Shown here in pieces: positions 33,184-41,160 of a stretch of 64,000 nt of DNA. How positions within the stretch are numbered: the first letter of the stretch is position 1; the number at the start of each line of letters is the position of its first letter. Below the pieces are notes generated by a model. The model was not told where the DNA came from. It saw only the letters and a list, made by a program, of their open reading frames with translations, and did not search any database. The position numbers and the translations under genes were made by a program. This DNA comes from Polyangiaceae bacterium (GTDB lineage Bacteria > Myxococcota_A > Polyangia > Polyangiales > Polyangiaceae), in contig JAICTZ010000001.1 of assembly GCA_025936115.1 (NCBI GenBank), positions 62,001 through 126,000 of the forward strand. Direction: 5' to 3'.

Positions 33184-35052
33184 TTACTTCGTGTAGACGG
33201 TCGCCCAGCCCGTGGCCGGCACCATGAACTGCAGGTGCTTTCCGCCGATGGCGACGGTCATGCTCTTCGCCGACGAGCCCGAGTTGTAGACGACAGCGAC
33301 GAGGCTGCCGTCGGGATTCTTGAAGCCGAGCGAGTCGTTGCTGCCCGTGGTGCTGACGACCTTAGCGCCGGGCTGCACGAACTCCGAGATGTGCCGGAAC
33401 ACGTAGTAGGCCGGCGTCTTGGTGATCTGGCCCGAGTCGGCGACCAAGAGAGCGTTTTGGGCCCACACGCGAGTGTTGTCGATGCCCTTGCCGCCCTTGT
33501 CGAGCACCATGTTCCACGCGTTGTACGCTGTGAGGCCGTTGTGGACGGCGTCGCGGATGTAGCCCCAGCTGTCCTTCGCGTAGCCGATGTCGTTCGGGGC
33601 CGTCGCGACGTTCGCGCCCGGGTTGCCGCCGCACTTGTGCTCGGTGAGCCAGATCGGAATGCCGGCGCCCTTGCTCTTGAGGTTGCTCACCTGGCTCGCG
33701 TCCGACATGCCCCACTGCACGCCGATCACCTTCGAGTAGGACTTCGCCTTGGCGTCGGCGAGCACGGCGTTCGCCACGGCGACGTCGGCGTTCGAGTTCG
33801 AGTTCGACATCGTGCCGAGCATGATCTGCGCCGTCGGATTGGCCTTTTCCAACGCGGGACCGAGATACGTGCTGATGAACGTCGTGAAGGTCGTGGGCGA
33901 CCAGATGCACGACGGGTAATTCTGCGAGTAGTTCGGCTCGTTCTGCGGCGAGATGTAGTCGATCTTGATGCCCTGGTCGGCGTAGGCGGCGATGAACTTC
34001 ACGAAGTAGAGGGCGTGCGCCTGCAGGGTCGCGGCGTCCGACTTCATCGAGCCGCCGTCGAAGGCGTTCACCGGGTTGCCCGGAGTTTGATACGGGCTCG
34101 ACTTCATCCACGTGGGTGGTGTCCACGGGCTCGCCCAAAAGCGCAGGCTGGGATTCACCGCCTGCGCGGCCTTGATGTAGGGGATGAGCTTTTGCTTGTC
34201 GCGCTCGATCGAGAACATCGCCATCGACGTGTCGTTGGCGGTCTCGTCGAGCGTGTAGCGGTCGGTGGCATAGTCGCTCGCGCCGATTGGGATCCGTCCC
34301 CAGGCGAAGTGGCAGCCGTCCTGACCGAAGAGGAGCTGGAGGGCTTCGTCCTTCATGGCTTGCGTGGTGAGGTAGCTCCAGCCGAGCTCGTTGAAGGCGC
34401 CGCCCATGCCGTCCCACGTCTGCGCCGGCATCGTGTCGTTCACGGTCACGTCGGCGGTGCCGCTCGACGACTCCGTCGGCATGGCGTTCGTCTGCCAGTA
34501 GCCGCTCGGTCCTGACGTGACGAGCGACGGCGGTGTGAAGGTCGAGCCGCTGCCGGCGCCGCCGCCCATGCCCGAACCGGCCGCGCCCACGGTCCCGGCC
34601 CCGCCGCCTGCGCCCATGCCCGCACTGCCCGCTCCGCCGCCCGTCGAGTTCATGCCAGCCGCTCCGCCGGTGCTGGTGCCGCCGCCGGTGCTGGTGCCGC
34701 CGCCGGTGCTGGTGCCGCCGCCGGTGCTGGTGCCGCCGCCGGTGCTGGTCCCGCCGCCGGTGCTGGTGCCACCGCCGGTGCTGGTGCCGCCGCCGGTGCT
34801 GGTGCCGCCGCCCGTGCTGGTCCCGCCACCGGTGCTCATACCTCCGGCGGTGGCCGACCCGGATTGACCCGCCCCACCGCCGGTTGACCCGCCGGTGCCG
34901 ACCGCGCCACCGACGCCGGTGCTACCGCCCGTGCTGGCACGCGAGCCGCCATTGCCGCTCTGCGAGCCTTGGTCCGGCGCCTCCGTGCTCGAGCAAGCTG
35001 CGAGGGCGAGGGCGAGGCCGACGCCCGTAAGAAAAAAGGGAGCGGTGTTCAT
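33184..35052 (-). CDS. GH30-family glycoside hydrolase lipoprotein
   Basis: A 622-residue secreted enzyme from the ATG at 35052. The leader ends LAAC (about 17-20). A 120-residue Gly/Ser/Thr linker contains about ten TSTGGG units. The catalytic (beta/alpha)8 domain resembles family 30 glucosylceramidase/glucuronoxylanase enzymes: TWDGMGGAFNELGW near its start, the acid/base glutamate in ISPQNEPNYSQNYPSC and the nucleophile glutamate in IWLTEHKCGG. A C-terminal beta-sandwich ends PATGWATVYTK. It would hydrolyse beta-glycosidic polymers outside the cell, consistent with a polysaccharide-degrading predator. The exact substrate cannot be read from sequence. Confidence 0.87.
   Translation of the reverse strand: MNTAPFFLTGVGLALALAACSSTEAPDQGSQSGNGGSRASTGGSTGVGGAVGTGGSTGGGAGQSGSATAGGMSTGGGTSTGGGTSTGGGTSTGGGTSTGGGTSTGGGTSTGGGTSTGGGTSTGGGTSTGGAAGMNSTGGGAGSAGMGAGGGAGTVGAAGSGMGGGAGSGSTFTPPSLVTSGPSGYWQTNAMPTESSSGTADVTVNDTMPAQTWDGMGGAFNELGWSYLTTQAMKDEALQLLFGQDGCHFAWGRIPIGASDYATDRYTLDETANDTSMAMFSIERDKQKLIPYIKAAQAVNPSLRFWASPWTPPTWMKSSPYQTPGNPVNAFDGGSMKSDAATLQAHALYFVKFIAAYADQGIKIDYISPQNEPNYSQNYPSCIWSPTTFTTFISTYLGPALEKANPTAQIMLGTMSNSNSNADVAVANAVLADAKAKSYSKVIGVQWGMSDASQVSNLKSKGAGIPIWLTEHKCGGNPGANVATAPNDIGYAKDSWGYIRDAVHNGLTAYNAWNMVLDKGGKGIDNTRVWAQNALLVADSGQITKTPAYYVFRHISEFVQPGAKVVSTTGSNDSLGFKNPDGSLVAVVYNSGSSAKSMTVAIGGKHLQFMVPATGWATVYTK
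34663..34842. repeat. 18-bp tandem repeat coding for TSTGGG
   Basis: About ten copies of an 18-base unit (GGTGCTGGTGCCGCCGCC on the + strand) lie in the linker of the GH30 gene. Copies are almost identical at the nucleotide level, with only a few third-position changes, so the array is young and likely to vary in copy number among strains without breaking the frame. Confidence 0.92.
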
Positions 35053-35431
35053 CCGATACAAATTCCCATTAGGGCGTGGATTTGATCATCTTCTATCCGA
35101 CTTCAGCGCCAAAATTCCCGCGTCTTTCGTTCAAAATTGCACCGTGATATGAACGCCGCGCCGACGCTCGGCTGGGAGATCCCGCCGAGGCTCAGCGTCG
35201 TGACCGTCACTGTGCAACTGGCGTTTGTTCTTCGCGCTGGACACGAGCCCCGACGCCGTGCGTGCACGGGTGCGCTGAAGGTTTGATTCAGGCCCCGTCA
35301 TGCGCTCGCGTCGCACCCTGTCCAACGGCGTGGGATAGGCGCCCACGAGCGCGGTGCGCGTCCTGCAATAACGCGCTCGCAATACGTGAAAGTCAGCTCG
35401 ATACGCCGTAGCGAAAGCTAGAATCCAGAGC
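35053..35431. other. intergenic region, no convincing gene
   Basis: This 379-base gap separates the divergent GH30 and GST genes. The first 100 bases are AT-richer and probably contain the GH30 promoter. On the minus strand a frame ends HITVQF followed by a stop at 35131, which looks like a beta-barrel C-terminus, but the preceding codons are not convincingly coding. Nothing else was supported. Confidence 0.5.
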
Positions 35432-36049
35432 ATGAAAATTTATGGGGACCCGTTGAGCACGAACACGCGCAAGGTTCTGACCACGCTCGCCGAGCTCGAG
35501 ATGGCGCACGAGTTCGTGCACGTCGACTTCGCGCGGGGCGAGCACAAGCACGCCGCGCACCTCGAGCGCCAGCCGTTCGGACAGATGCCCGCGCTCGATG
35601 ACGACGGCTTCGTTCTCTACGAGACGCACGCCATGTGCCGGTACCTCGACGCGCGCGCGGGTGGTCGCTTGCTGCCGAGCGATTCGAAGAACCGCGCGCT
35701 CGCCGACCAGTGGATGAGCGTCGAAAGCGCGAACTTTTCAGCCCACGCGATGAAGTTCGTCTATCACTACCTGCTACGCGTCGAGCAAGCCGCCGACGTC
35801 CTGGCGCGTGCGGGCGCGGGCCTCGAGCAAGCGCTCGGTATCCTCGCGAAGGAGCTCGCCGCGAAGCCGTACATCGCGGGCCAGGGCTTCACGCTCGCAG
35901 ACATCTGTTACATGCCGTACTTCGAGTACGCGCTCCTGACGCCGGCGCGCGAGCATTTCGAGAAATACCCGAGCACCCTTGCGTGGTGGTCGCGCGTCCA
36001 GGATCGGCCGTCGTGGCGTAAAGTCGTCGGCCGCGCCGCGGCCGCGTGA
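35432..36049 (+). CDS. glutathione S-transferase (phi/theta-like)
   Basis: A 205-residue GST. The thioredoxin-like domain opens with STNTRKVLTTLAELEMAHEFVHVDF, whose serine could activate glutathione. FGQMPALDDDGFVLYETHAMCRYLD carries the cis-proline and the Glu-Thr that bind the glutathione glutamyl group. The C-terminal domain has the LADICYMPYFEYAL capping motif and RPSWRKV near the end, as in theta/phi-class enzymes. It differs strongly from the GST at 15963-16595, so the two are not recent duplicates. The substrate is unknown. Confidence 0.87.
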   Translation: MKIYGDPLSTNTRKVLTTLAELEMAHEFVHVDFARGEHKHAAHLERQPFGQMPALDDDGFVLYETHAMCRYLDARAGGRLLPSDSKNRALADQWMSVESANFSAHAMKFVYHYLLRVEQAADVLARAGAGLEQALGILAKELAAKPYIAGQGFTLADICYMPYFEYALLTPAREHFEKYPSTLAWWSRVQDRPSWRKVVGRAAAA

Positions 36050-36061
36050 AGCGAGCCGCGC

Positions 36062-36457
36062 TCACGGGTACGTCACGCATTTTACCGCGTCGTCTTCGTC
36101 GTTGAAGACCAGCATCTTCTGGTTGCCCATGGCGCGGCCGACCCGAGCTGCCTGCATCATGCCGACGGGGGTGGCGAGTAAGATCGCACGGCGGTCGAAC
36201 GCCTCTGCAAGCGCATCCATGCGTTCTGCGAGGGCCTTGTGCAGGTTCGGATCCGTCGAGATCGGACTCCGGCGCCAATCGAACAGGATGCCGTGGTGGG
36301 CTACGTCCACGTCCGTCAGCGCCGCCCCGCACGCGTCGAGCGCAGCCAGTACCTCCGTGATGGACTCGAACGGGGTTTCGGAACGGACCACGCGCACGTA
36401 GCCCGACGCGTGATGATGTTGGATCACGAGGTGAGTGCCGCGATACAGGGTAGGCAT
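36062..36457 (-). CDS. small STAS-like hypothetical protein
   Basis: A 131-residue cytosolic protein from the ATG at 36457. The pattern of strand, helix and strand (YVRVVRSETPFESITEVLAALDACG, HHGILFDWRRSPISTDPNLHKALAERMDAL, RRAILLATPVGMMQAARV, KMLVFNDEDDAVKCV) resembles the SpoIIAA/STAS fold. A similar small protein is at 44323-44739. The true biochemical role is unknown; such proteins are frequent in myxobacterial genomes. It is convergent with the GST gene by 12 bases. Confidence 0.6.
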   Translation of the reverse strand: MPTLYRGTHLVIQHHHASGYVRVVRSETPFESITEVLAALDACGAALTDVDVAHHGILFDWRRSPISTDPNLHKALAERMDALAEAFDRRAILLATPVGMMQAARVGRAMGNQKMLVFNDEDDAVKCVTYP

Positions 36458-36586
36458 ACTGACGCCGGGCTCGGAGCAGACTCCGAAGCCATCGTACCTC
36501 CGGGTAGCCGCGAAAAGGTCGCCAATTGAGCTGTTAGTGGCGGAGCTCGGGCGCTTTTCTCGGCCGGTGATATACGGGGCGCCCCG

Positions 36587-38356
36587 ATGCCAACTACCGA
36601 TGCGTCCGACCTGCTCGGACCCGAACTCGCCAGCGCGCTCTCTCAGAAGGGTTACGCCACCCTGACGGCCGTACAAGAAGCGGTGCTCGCTCCGGAGCTC
36701 ACGGGCCGCGATCTCCGCATCAGCTCTCAGACCGGCTCGGGAAAGACGCTCGCCATCGGTTTTGCCGTGAGGCAAGGCGTCGGGCCGAGCGAAAAAGCGA
36801 GCGACGGCATCGCTCACCCCCAAGCGGTGGTCATCACGCCCACACGCGAGCTCGCCAAGCAAGTGGAGCTCGAGCTGCGCTGGCTCTACGCACCGAGCAA
36901 AGTGTCCGTCGGCTGCGTGACGGGTGGCTCGAGCGTGCGCGACGAGTTTCGCATGCTGGCGCGCGGCGTCGGCATCCTGGTCGGAACCCCCGGCCGACTG
37001 CTCGACCATCTGCAGCGCGGGGCCGTCGAGCTCGGCCAGACGCACGCCGTCGTGCTCGACGAAGCCGATCGGATGCTCGACCTCGGCTTCCGCGACGACC
37101 TCGAGGCGATTTTGGCGCTCGCTCCCGAAGGGCATCGCACGCACCTCGTGTCCGCGACGTTCCCGCGCGAGGTCGAGGCGCTGGCCCGGCGCGTTCAGAC
37201 GAACGCCGTCCACATTCAAGGCACGCCGCTCGGCTCGGCCAACGCCGACATCGACCACGTCGTTCACTTGGTGAAGCCGGACCAGCGTGTCGATGCGCTC
37301 GTCAATTTGCTGCTCGCCGCACCCGGCGAACAGGTGCTCGTTTTCACGCGCACGCGCGCCGAGGTGACCGAGGTGTGCGAGGAGCTCGACGCGGCAGGAT
37401 TCGCCGTCGATTCGCTCTCGGGCGAGATGGAGCAAAACGCTCGTCATCGCGCGCTCTCCGCGTTCAAGCAGGGCAAAATCCAGATCCTGGTCGCGACCGA
37501 CGTCGCCGCGCGCGGCATCGATCATCAGGACATCGCCCGCGTCGTGCAGCTCGAGCCGCCGATGGACGCCGACACTTACACGCACCGGAGCGGGCGCACG
37601 GGGCGGGCCGGGCGCAAGGGCAAGAGCTCCATCATGGTGCAACCGGCGGGGCTGCCACGCCTCGCGGTGATGCTCAAGCGCGCGCGCGTCAAGTATCGCC
37701 TGGAGCCCATCCCCACCGCGGAGAGCATCGAAGCCTCACAGGATGAAACGCTGTTCGCCGAGCTCTCGAGCGCCAGCCAAACGCCCGTTGAAGCGGCCGA
37801 CGCTGACACCGACGCGTGCACGACGGCTCACGCTCGCGAGGTGGAGCTCCCGGACGAGCGTGCCCTCCGCCTCGCCGCGCGCCTGGTGCAAACCGGTGAC
37901 GCCGAAAGAGCGCTCGCACTGCTGCTCATGCGCTCGCGCGTGGCGGGTCGCTGCCCGCCGCGCGACGTGACCCCGCAAACGCCCGCGTCCGCCAACAAGC
38001 AGCGCGGACCGGGGAATTTTTCACGCCACACGCCGCGCGAGCCGGCGCCGGCGCACCGACGGCCCATGGCACCCGACCGCAAACAGGCGACCGAACACAG
38101 CGCGCCGAACCCCGGCTGGGTGCGCTTCAGGGTCTCGTGGGGACAGTCGCAAGGCGCCGACGCCCGGCGCCTTTTACCGATGCTGTGTCGGCGCGGTAAG
38201 ATCCGCGGCAGCGACATCGGCGCGATCGAGCTTACGCCGAGCTTCTCGTTCGTCGATGTCTCTCAGCGCGTCGCGGTCGAGTTCGAGCGCGCGACACAGC
38301 GACCCGATCCGCGCGATCCGACCGTGCACGTGCGGCGCGAGCTCGCAACGACGTAG
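36587..38356 (+). CDS. DEAD-box RNA helicase with DbpA-type RNA-binding tail
   Basis: A 589-residue ATP-dependent RNA helicase. Motifs are in order: a Q-like motif near 22-34, Walker A SSQTGSGKT (46-54), PTRELA, DEAD in VLDEADRMLDLGF, SAT, then VATDVAARGIDH and HRSGRTGRAGR. After the helicase core (to about residue 375) comes a low-complexity spacer of about 125 residues. A DbpA/CsdA-type RNA-binding domain closes the protein (about 503-575: WVRFRVSWGQSQGADARRLLPMLC, IGAIELTPSFSFVDVS). That tail recognises structured RNA, often 23S rRNA in DbpA, so a ribosome-assembly or cold-related role is likely. Confidence 0.92.
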   Translation: MPTTDASDLLGPELASALSQKGYATLTAVQEAVLAPELTGRDLRISSQTGSGKTLAIGFAVRQGVGPSEKASDGIAHPQAVVITPTRELAKQVELELRWLYAPSKVSVGCVTGGSSVRDEFRMLARGVGILVGTPGRLLDHLQRGAVELGQTHAVVLDEADRMLDLGFRDDLEAILALAPEGHRTHLVSATFPREVEALARRVQTNAVHIQGTPLGSANADIDHVVHLVKPDQRVDALVNLLLAAPGEQVLVFTRTRAEVTEVCEELDAAGFAVDSLSGEMEQNARHRALSAFKQGKIQILVATDVAARGIDHQDIARVVQLEPPMDADTYTHRSGRTGRAGRKGKSSIMVQPAGLPRLAVMLKRARVKYRLEPIPTAESIEASQDETLFAELSSASQTPVEAADADTDACTTAHAREVELPDERALRLAARLVQTGDAERALALLLMRSRVAGRCPPRDVTPQTPASANKQRGPGNFSRHTPREPAPAHRRPMAPDRKQATEHSAPNPGWVRFRVSWGQSQGADARRLLPMLCRRGKIRGSDIGAIELTPSFSFVDVSQRVAVEFERATQRPDPRDPTVHVRRELATT

Positions 38357-38455
38357 CGCGCCCTCCTCGGTCTCACGGACTCCCGCGGCTCCGCTCGGTG
38401 AAGCATTCCATCGCGGCCGCTCGCAAGGCACGAATGTTGCCTAATCGATCGGTCG

Positions 38456-39091
38456 ATGCCCGATCCCGGTCACAATCCAGATCTGCACGGGAACGTCCCT
38501 GATTCGAGCCCCGTCGCGCTCGTGATCGTCGATGTACTGAATGCTCTCGACTTCCCGGGCGGCGACGCGTTTCTACCGCGCGCCTTGAAAGCAGCCGAAA
38601 ATATCGCCGCGCTCAAAAGTCGGGCGGCGCGGCTCGGGATCCCGAGCATCTACGTGAATGACAATGGGGGGCGCTGGCGCTCCGATCTCCGGGAGCTCCT
38701 CGACGTGTGTACGCGAGAGGGCGTCCCCGGGCGTCCGCTCGGCCGATTACTCCGGCCCGCGCCCGAGGACTACGTCGTCTTGAAGCCGAAGCACTCGGGC
38801 TTCTACTCGACGACGCTCGACACCGTGCTCACGTATTTGGGTTGCAAGCGGGTCGTGCTCACGGGGCTCACGCTCGAACGCTGCCTCTTGTTCACCGCGA
38901 ACGACGCCTTTCTACGCGACTATTCGCTGCACGTGCCGCGCGATTGCACGGCGGCCATCGACGCCGACGACGAAGCGGCCGCGCTGCGTATCCTCGAGCG
39001 CGTGCTGGGCGCGGACACGACGGCTTCGACGAACGTCGACCTCGAGCGGCTGCGCGATCGAGCGCGCGCCGGCGAAAGGAGCCGGGCCTGA
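38456..39091 (+). CDS. isochorismatase-like cysteine hydrolase
   Basis: A 211-residue hydrolase of the isochorismatase/nicotinamidase superfamily. The catalytic triad can be assigned: Asp in VIVDVLNALD (about residue 25), Lys in VLKPKHSGF (about 106) and Cys in LTLERCLLFTANDAF (about 143). Members hydrolyse amides such as nicotinamide, or isochorismate. The exact substrate cannot be read from sequence because the usual metal histidines are not obvious. The stop is immediately followed by the GTG of the DUF72 gene, so the two are cotranscribed. Confidence 0.82.
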   Translation: MPDPGHNPDLHGNVPDSSPVALVIVDVLNALDFPGGDAFLPRALKAAENIAALKSRAARLGIPSIYVNDNGGRWRSDLRELLDVCTREGVPGRPLGRLLRPAPEDYVVLKPKHSGFYSTTLDTVLTYLGCKRVVLTGLTLERCLLFTANDAFLRDYSLHVPRDCTAAIDADDEAAALRILERVLGADTTASTNVDLERLRDRARAGERSRA

Positions 39092-40027
39092 GTGAGCCGC
39101 GTGCCCGTTGGCGCTCCGTCCGCGCGGATCCGCGTCGGCATTTCGGGCTGGCGCTATGCGCCCTGGCGTGGCGTCTACTACCCGAAAGGCTTGAGACAGG
39201 CGGACGAGCTAGCGTTCGCCGCGCGCGACTTTTCGACGATCGAGATCAACGGCTCCTTCTACTCGCTCCAGAACCCCGGCTGCTATCGACAATGGTACGC
39301 GGCGACGCCGCCGGACTTCGTCTTCGCGATCAAAGGCAGCCGCTTCATCACGCACATGCTGCGGCTGCGCAACGTGGAACGCGCGCTCGCGAACTTTCTC
39401 GCGTCCGGCCCGCTCTGCCTCGAGGAGAAGCTCGGCCCCATCCTCTGGCAGTTTCCTCCCACGCTACAGCTCGACGAACGCTTCGAGCAGTTTCTCTCGC
39501 TCTTGCCGCGCGACACCCTGCAAGCCGCGGAGCTTGCGCGGGACCACGACGATCGCGTTCGGGAGCCGGCGTACGGCGTGCGTGTGTGCCGTGAGCTGCG
39601 TCACGCCGTCGAAATACGGCATCCGAGCTTTTGCACGCCGAGCTTCGCCGCCATGCTGCGCCGGCAGCGCGTGGCGTGGGTGATCGCCGACACGGCCGGC
39701 CATTTCCCGTACTTCGAGGACGTGACTGCCGATTTCGTCTACGTGCGCCTGCACGGCGACGAAGAGCTCTACCGGAGCGGCTACTCGCCGGAAGCTTTAC
39801 GCCGCTGGGCGCGCCGCGTGCGCGCCTACGCCGCGGGCGGGGAGCCCAAGGACGCGACGCGCTTCGACGGTCCCGCCCCGGTGCGGGCGCTCGGACGCGA
39901 TGTGTTCGTGTATTTCGATAACGACGTGAAGGTGCATGCGCCCTTCGACGCCAGGGCGCTCGCCCAGGCAACGGCGCCGTCGCCGCGGATTGCCCGTCGC
40001 GGATCGCGACGAGCGGGGCAGGCGTGA
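39092..40027 (+). CDS. DUF72 domain protein
   Basis: A 311-residue TIM-barrel protein of the DUF72 family. Conserved segments are visible: VGISGWRYAPWRGVYYP (about 12-28), STIEINGSFYSL, FVFAIKGSRFITHMLRL, LGPILWQFPP, AVEIRHPSF, VTADFVYVRLHGDEELY and YFDNDVKVHAPFDA. The family has no proven enzymatic role; crystal structures show a barrel with a polar pocket. Here it is joined directly to an isochorismatase-like gene by an adjacent stop/GTG junction. Length is slightly longer than usual because of an N-terminal extension. Confidence 0.9.
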   Translation: MSRVPVGAPSARIRVGISGWRYAPWRGVYYPKGLRQADELAFAARDFSTIEINGSFYSLQNPGCYRQWYAATPPDFVFAIKGSRFITHMLRLRNVERALANFLASGPLCLEEKLGPILWQFPPTLQLDERFEQFLSLLPRDTLQAAELARDHDDRVREPAYGVRVCRELRHAVEIRHPSFCTPSFAAMLRRQRVAWVIADTAGHFPYFEDVTADFVYVRLHGDEELYRSGYSPEALRRWARRVRAYAAGGEPKDATRFDGPAPVRALGRDVFVYFDNDVKVHAPFDARALAQATAPSPRIARRGSRRAGQA

Positions 40028-40140
40028 TCGGCGCCGGCTCGCGAGCGTCTCGGAGGGGGAGGAAAGCGCACCGAGGCGATGGCGCGCCCCGTGCGTAGAG
40101 ACAGAGGAGCGCTCTGTCAGCGCGCACGAAGGAGAACGTA

Positions 40141-40923
40141 ATGGCCATTCAAACTCGTCCACTCGCCATCGTCACTGGCGCGTCCACGGGCATCGGACTC
40201 GAGCTCGCGCGCCTCGCCGTCCAGCATTTCGACCTGCTCATCGCGGCCGACGAGCCCGCGATCAACGACGCCAAAGAGTCGCTCGGTCGAGTCGGCTCGG
40301 TGGAAGCGCTGGAGGTCGATCTCGCCACGCCTCAGGGCGTACAGAAGCTCTATGACGCGGCCCGGGGCCGGCCCGTCGCGGCGCTGATGGCCAATGCGGG
40401 TCGTGGCCTCGGTCGAGCCTTTCTCGATCAGGAATGGCGGGACATTCAACGCGTGATCGACACCAATATCGTCGGCACACTCGATCTGATTCACAAAGTC
40501 GGACGCGAAATGCGCGACCGGGGCTCGGGTCGCATTCTGATCACGGGTTCCATCGCCGGCTTCATGCCCGGCACATTCCAAGCCGCTTACAACGGGACGA
40601 AGGCGTTCCTCGACTCTTTCTCCTACGCGCTGCGGGCCGAGTTGAAGGACAGCGGCGTGACGGTGACGTGCCTCATGCCGGGCGCGACCGAGACCGACTT
40701 TTTCGAGCGCGCCGACATGATGGATACCAAGGTCGCCACGGGGAAGAAGCAGAAGCCCGACGAGGTCGCACGCCTCGGATTCGAGGCCATGCTCCGGGGC
40801 GAAGGCGACGTCGTCACGGGTTGGGACAACAAGCTGCGCGCCGCGATCGCCAAGATCGCTCCGTCCGGCGCGATGGCCGAACAACATCGCAAGATGGCCG
40901 CCCCAGGGACGGCCGAGAAGTAG
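40141..40923 (+). CDS. short-chain dehydrogenase/reductase
   Basis: A 260-residue classical SDR. The cofactor motif TGASTGIG is at residues 12-19, NAG at 85-87, and the catalytic Ser137, Tyr150 and Lys154 follow in GSIAGFMPGTFQAAYNGTK. It probably reduces or oxidises an alcohol, steroid or aldehyde with NADP(H). The later LMPGATETDFFERA segment is typical of SDRs in oxidative-stress and catalase neighbourhoods. A strong AAGGAGA ribosome-binding site precedes the ATG, and the gene lies about 240 bases upstream of the catalase gene. Confidence 0.88.
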   Translation: MAIQTRPLAIVTGASTGIGLELARLAVQHFDLLIAADEPAINDAKESLGRVGSVEALEVDLATPQGVQKLYDAARGRPVAALMANAGRGLGRAFLDQEWRDIQRVIDTNIVGTLDLIHKVGREMRDRGSGRILITGSIAGFMPGTFQAAYNGTKAFLDSFSYALRAELKDSGVTVTCLMPGATETDFFERADMMDTKVATGKKQKPDEVARLGFEAMLRGEGDVVTGWDNKLRAAIAKIAPSGAMAEQHRKMAAPGTAEK

Positions 40924-41160
40924 AAGCGCTGAGTCGAGCCGCTGAGACGAGCGTGCCCGCTCGCGTGCGCACGCCGGCTCAGCGGCGCTCGCGCCCTTGC
41001 GCCCCGCGGGAAAATGTCGCGTCGGGGCGATGCTGCGGGGCAGCGGAGCTGAACGGCGCGTAAAAACACCGCATTCGTCCGCAATCCGGCGCGGCGCAGG
41101 ACTTGCTTTGGGCACCCCACCTGCTTGGCCGCGTGTCGCGGCCCGCAAACGGGGAAACGC

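Noticed and set aside
34663..34842. The 18-bp repeat array considered as a CRISPR array or origin iterons.
   Set aside because: There are no spacers, the repeat period is three codons of a coding frame, and it translates to the protein linker.
35131..35300. A minus-strand frame ending HITVQF, like a beta-barrel C-terminus.
   Set aside because: No convincing barrel sequence or start precedes it, so chance is likely.
36458..37642. Upstream part of the long minus-strand frame that contains the STAS-like gene.
   Set aside because: It is antisense to the DEAD-box helicase and has no domain signature; only the segment from 36457 downward is real.
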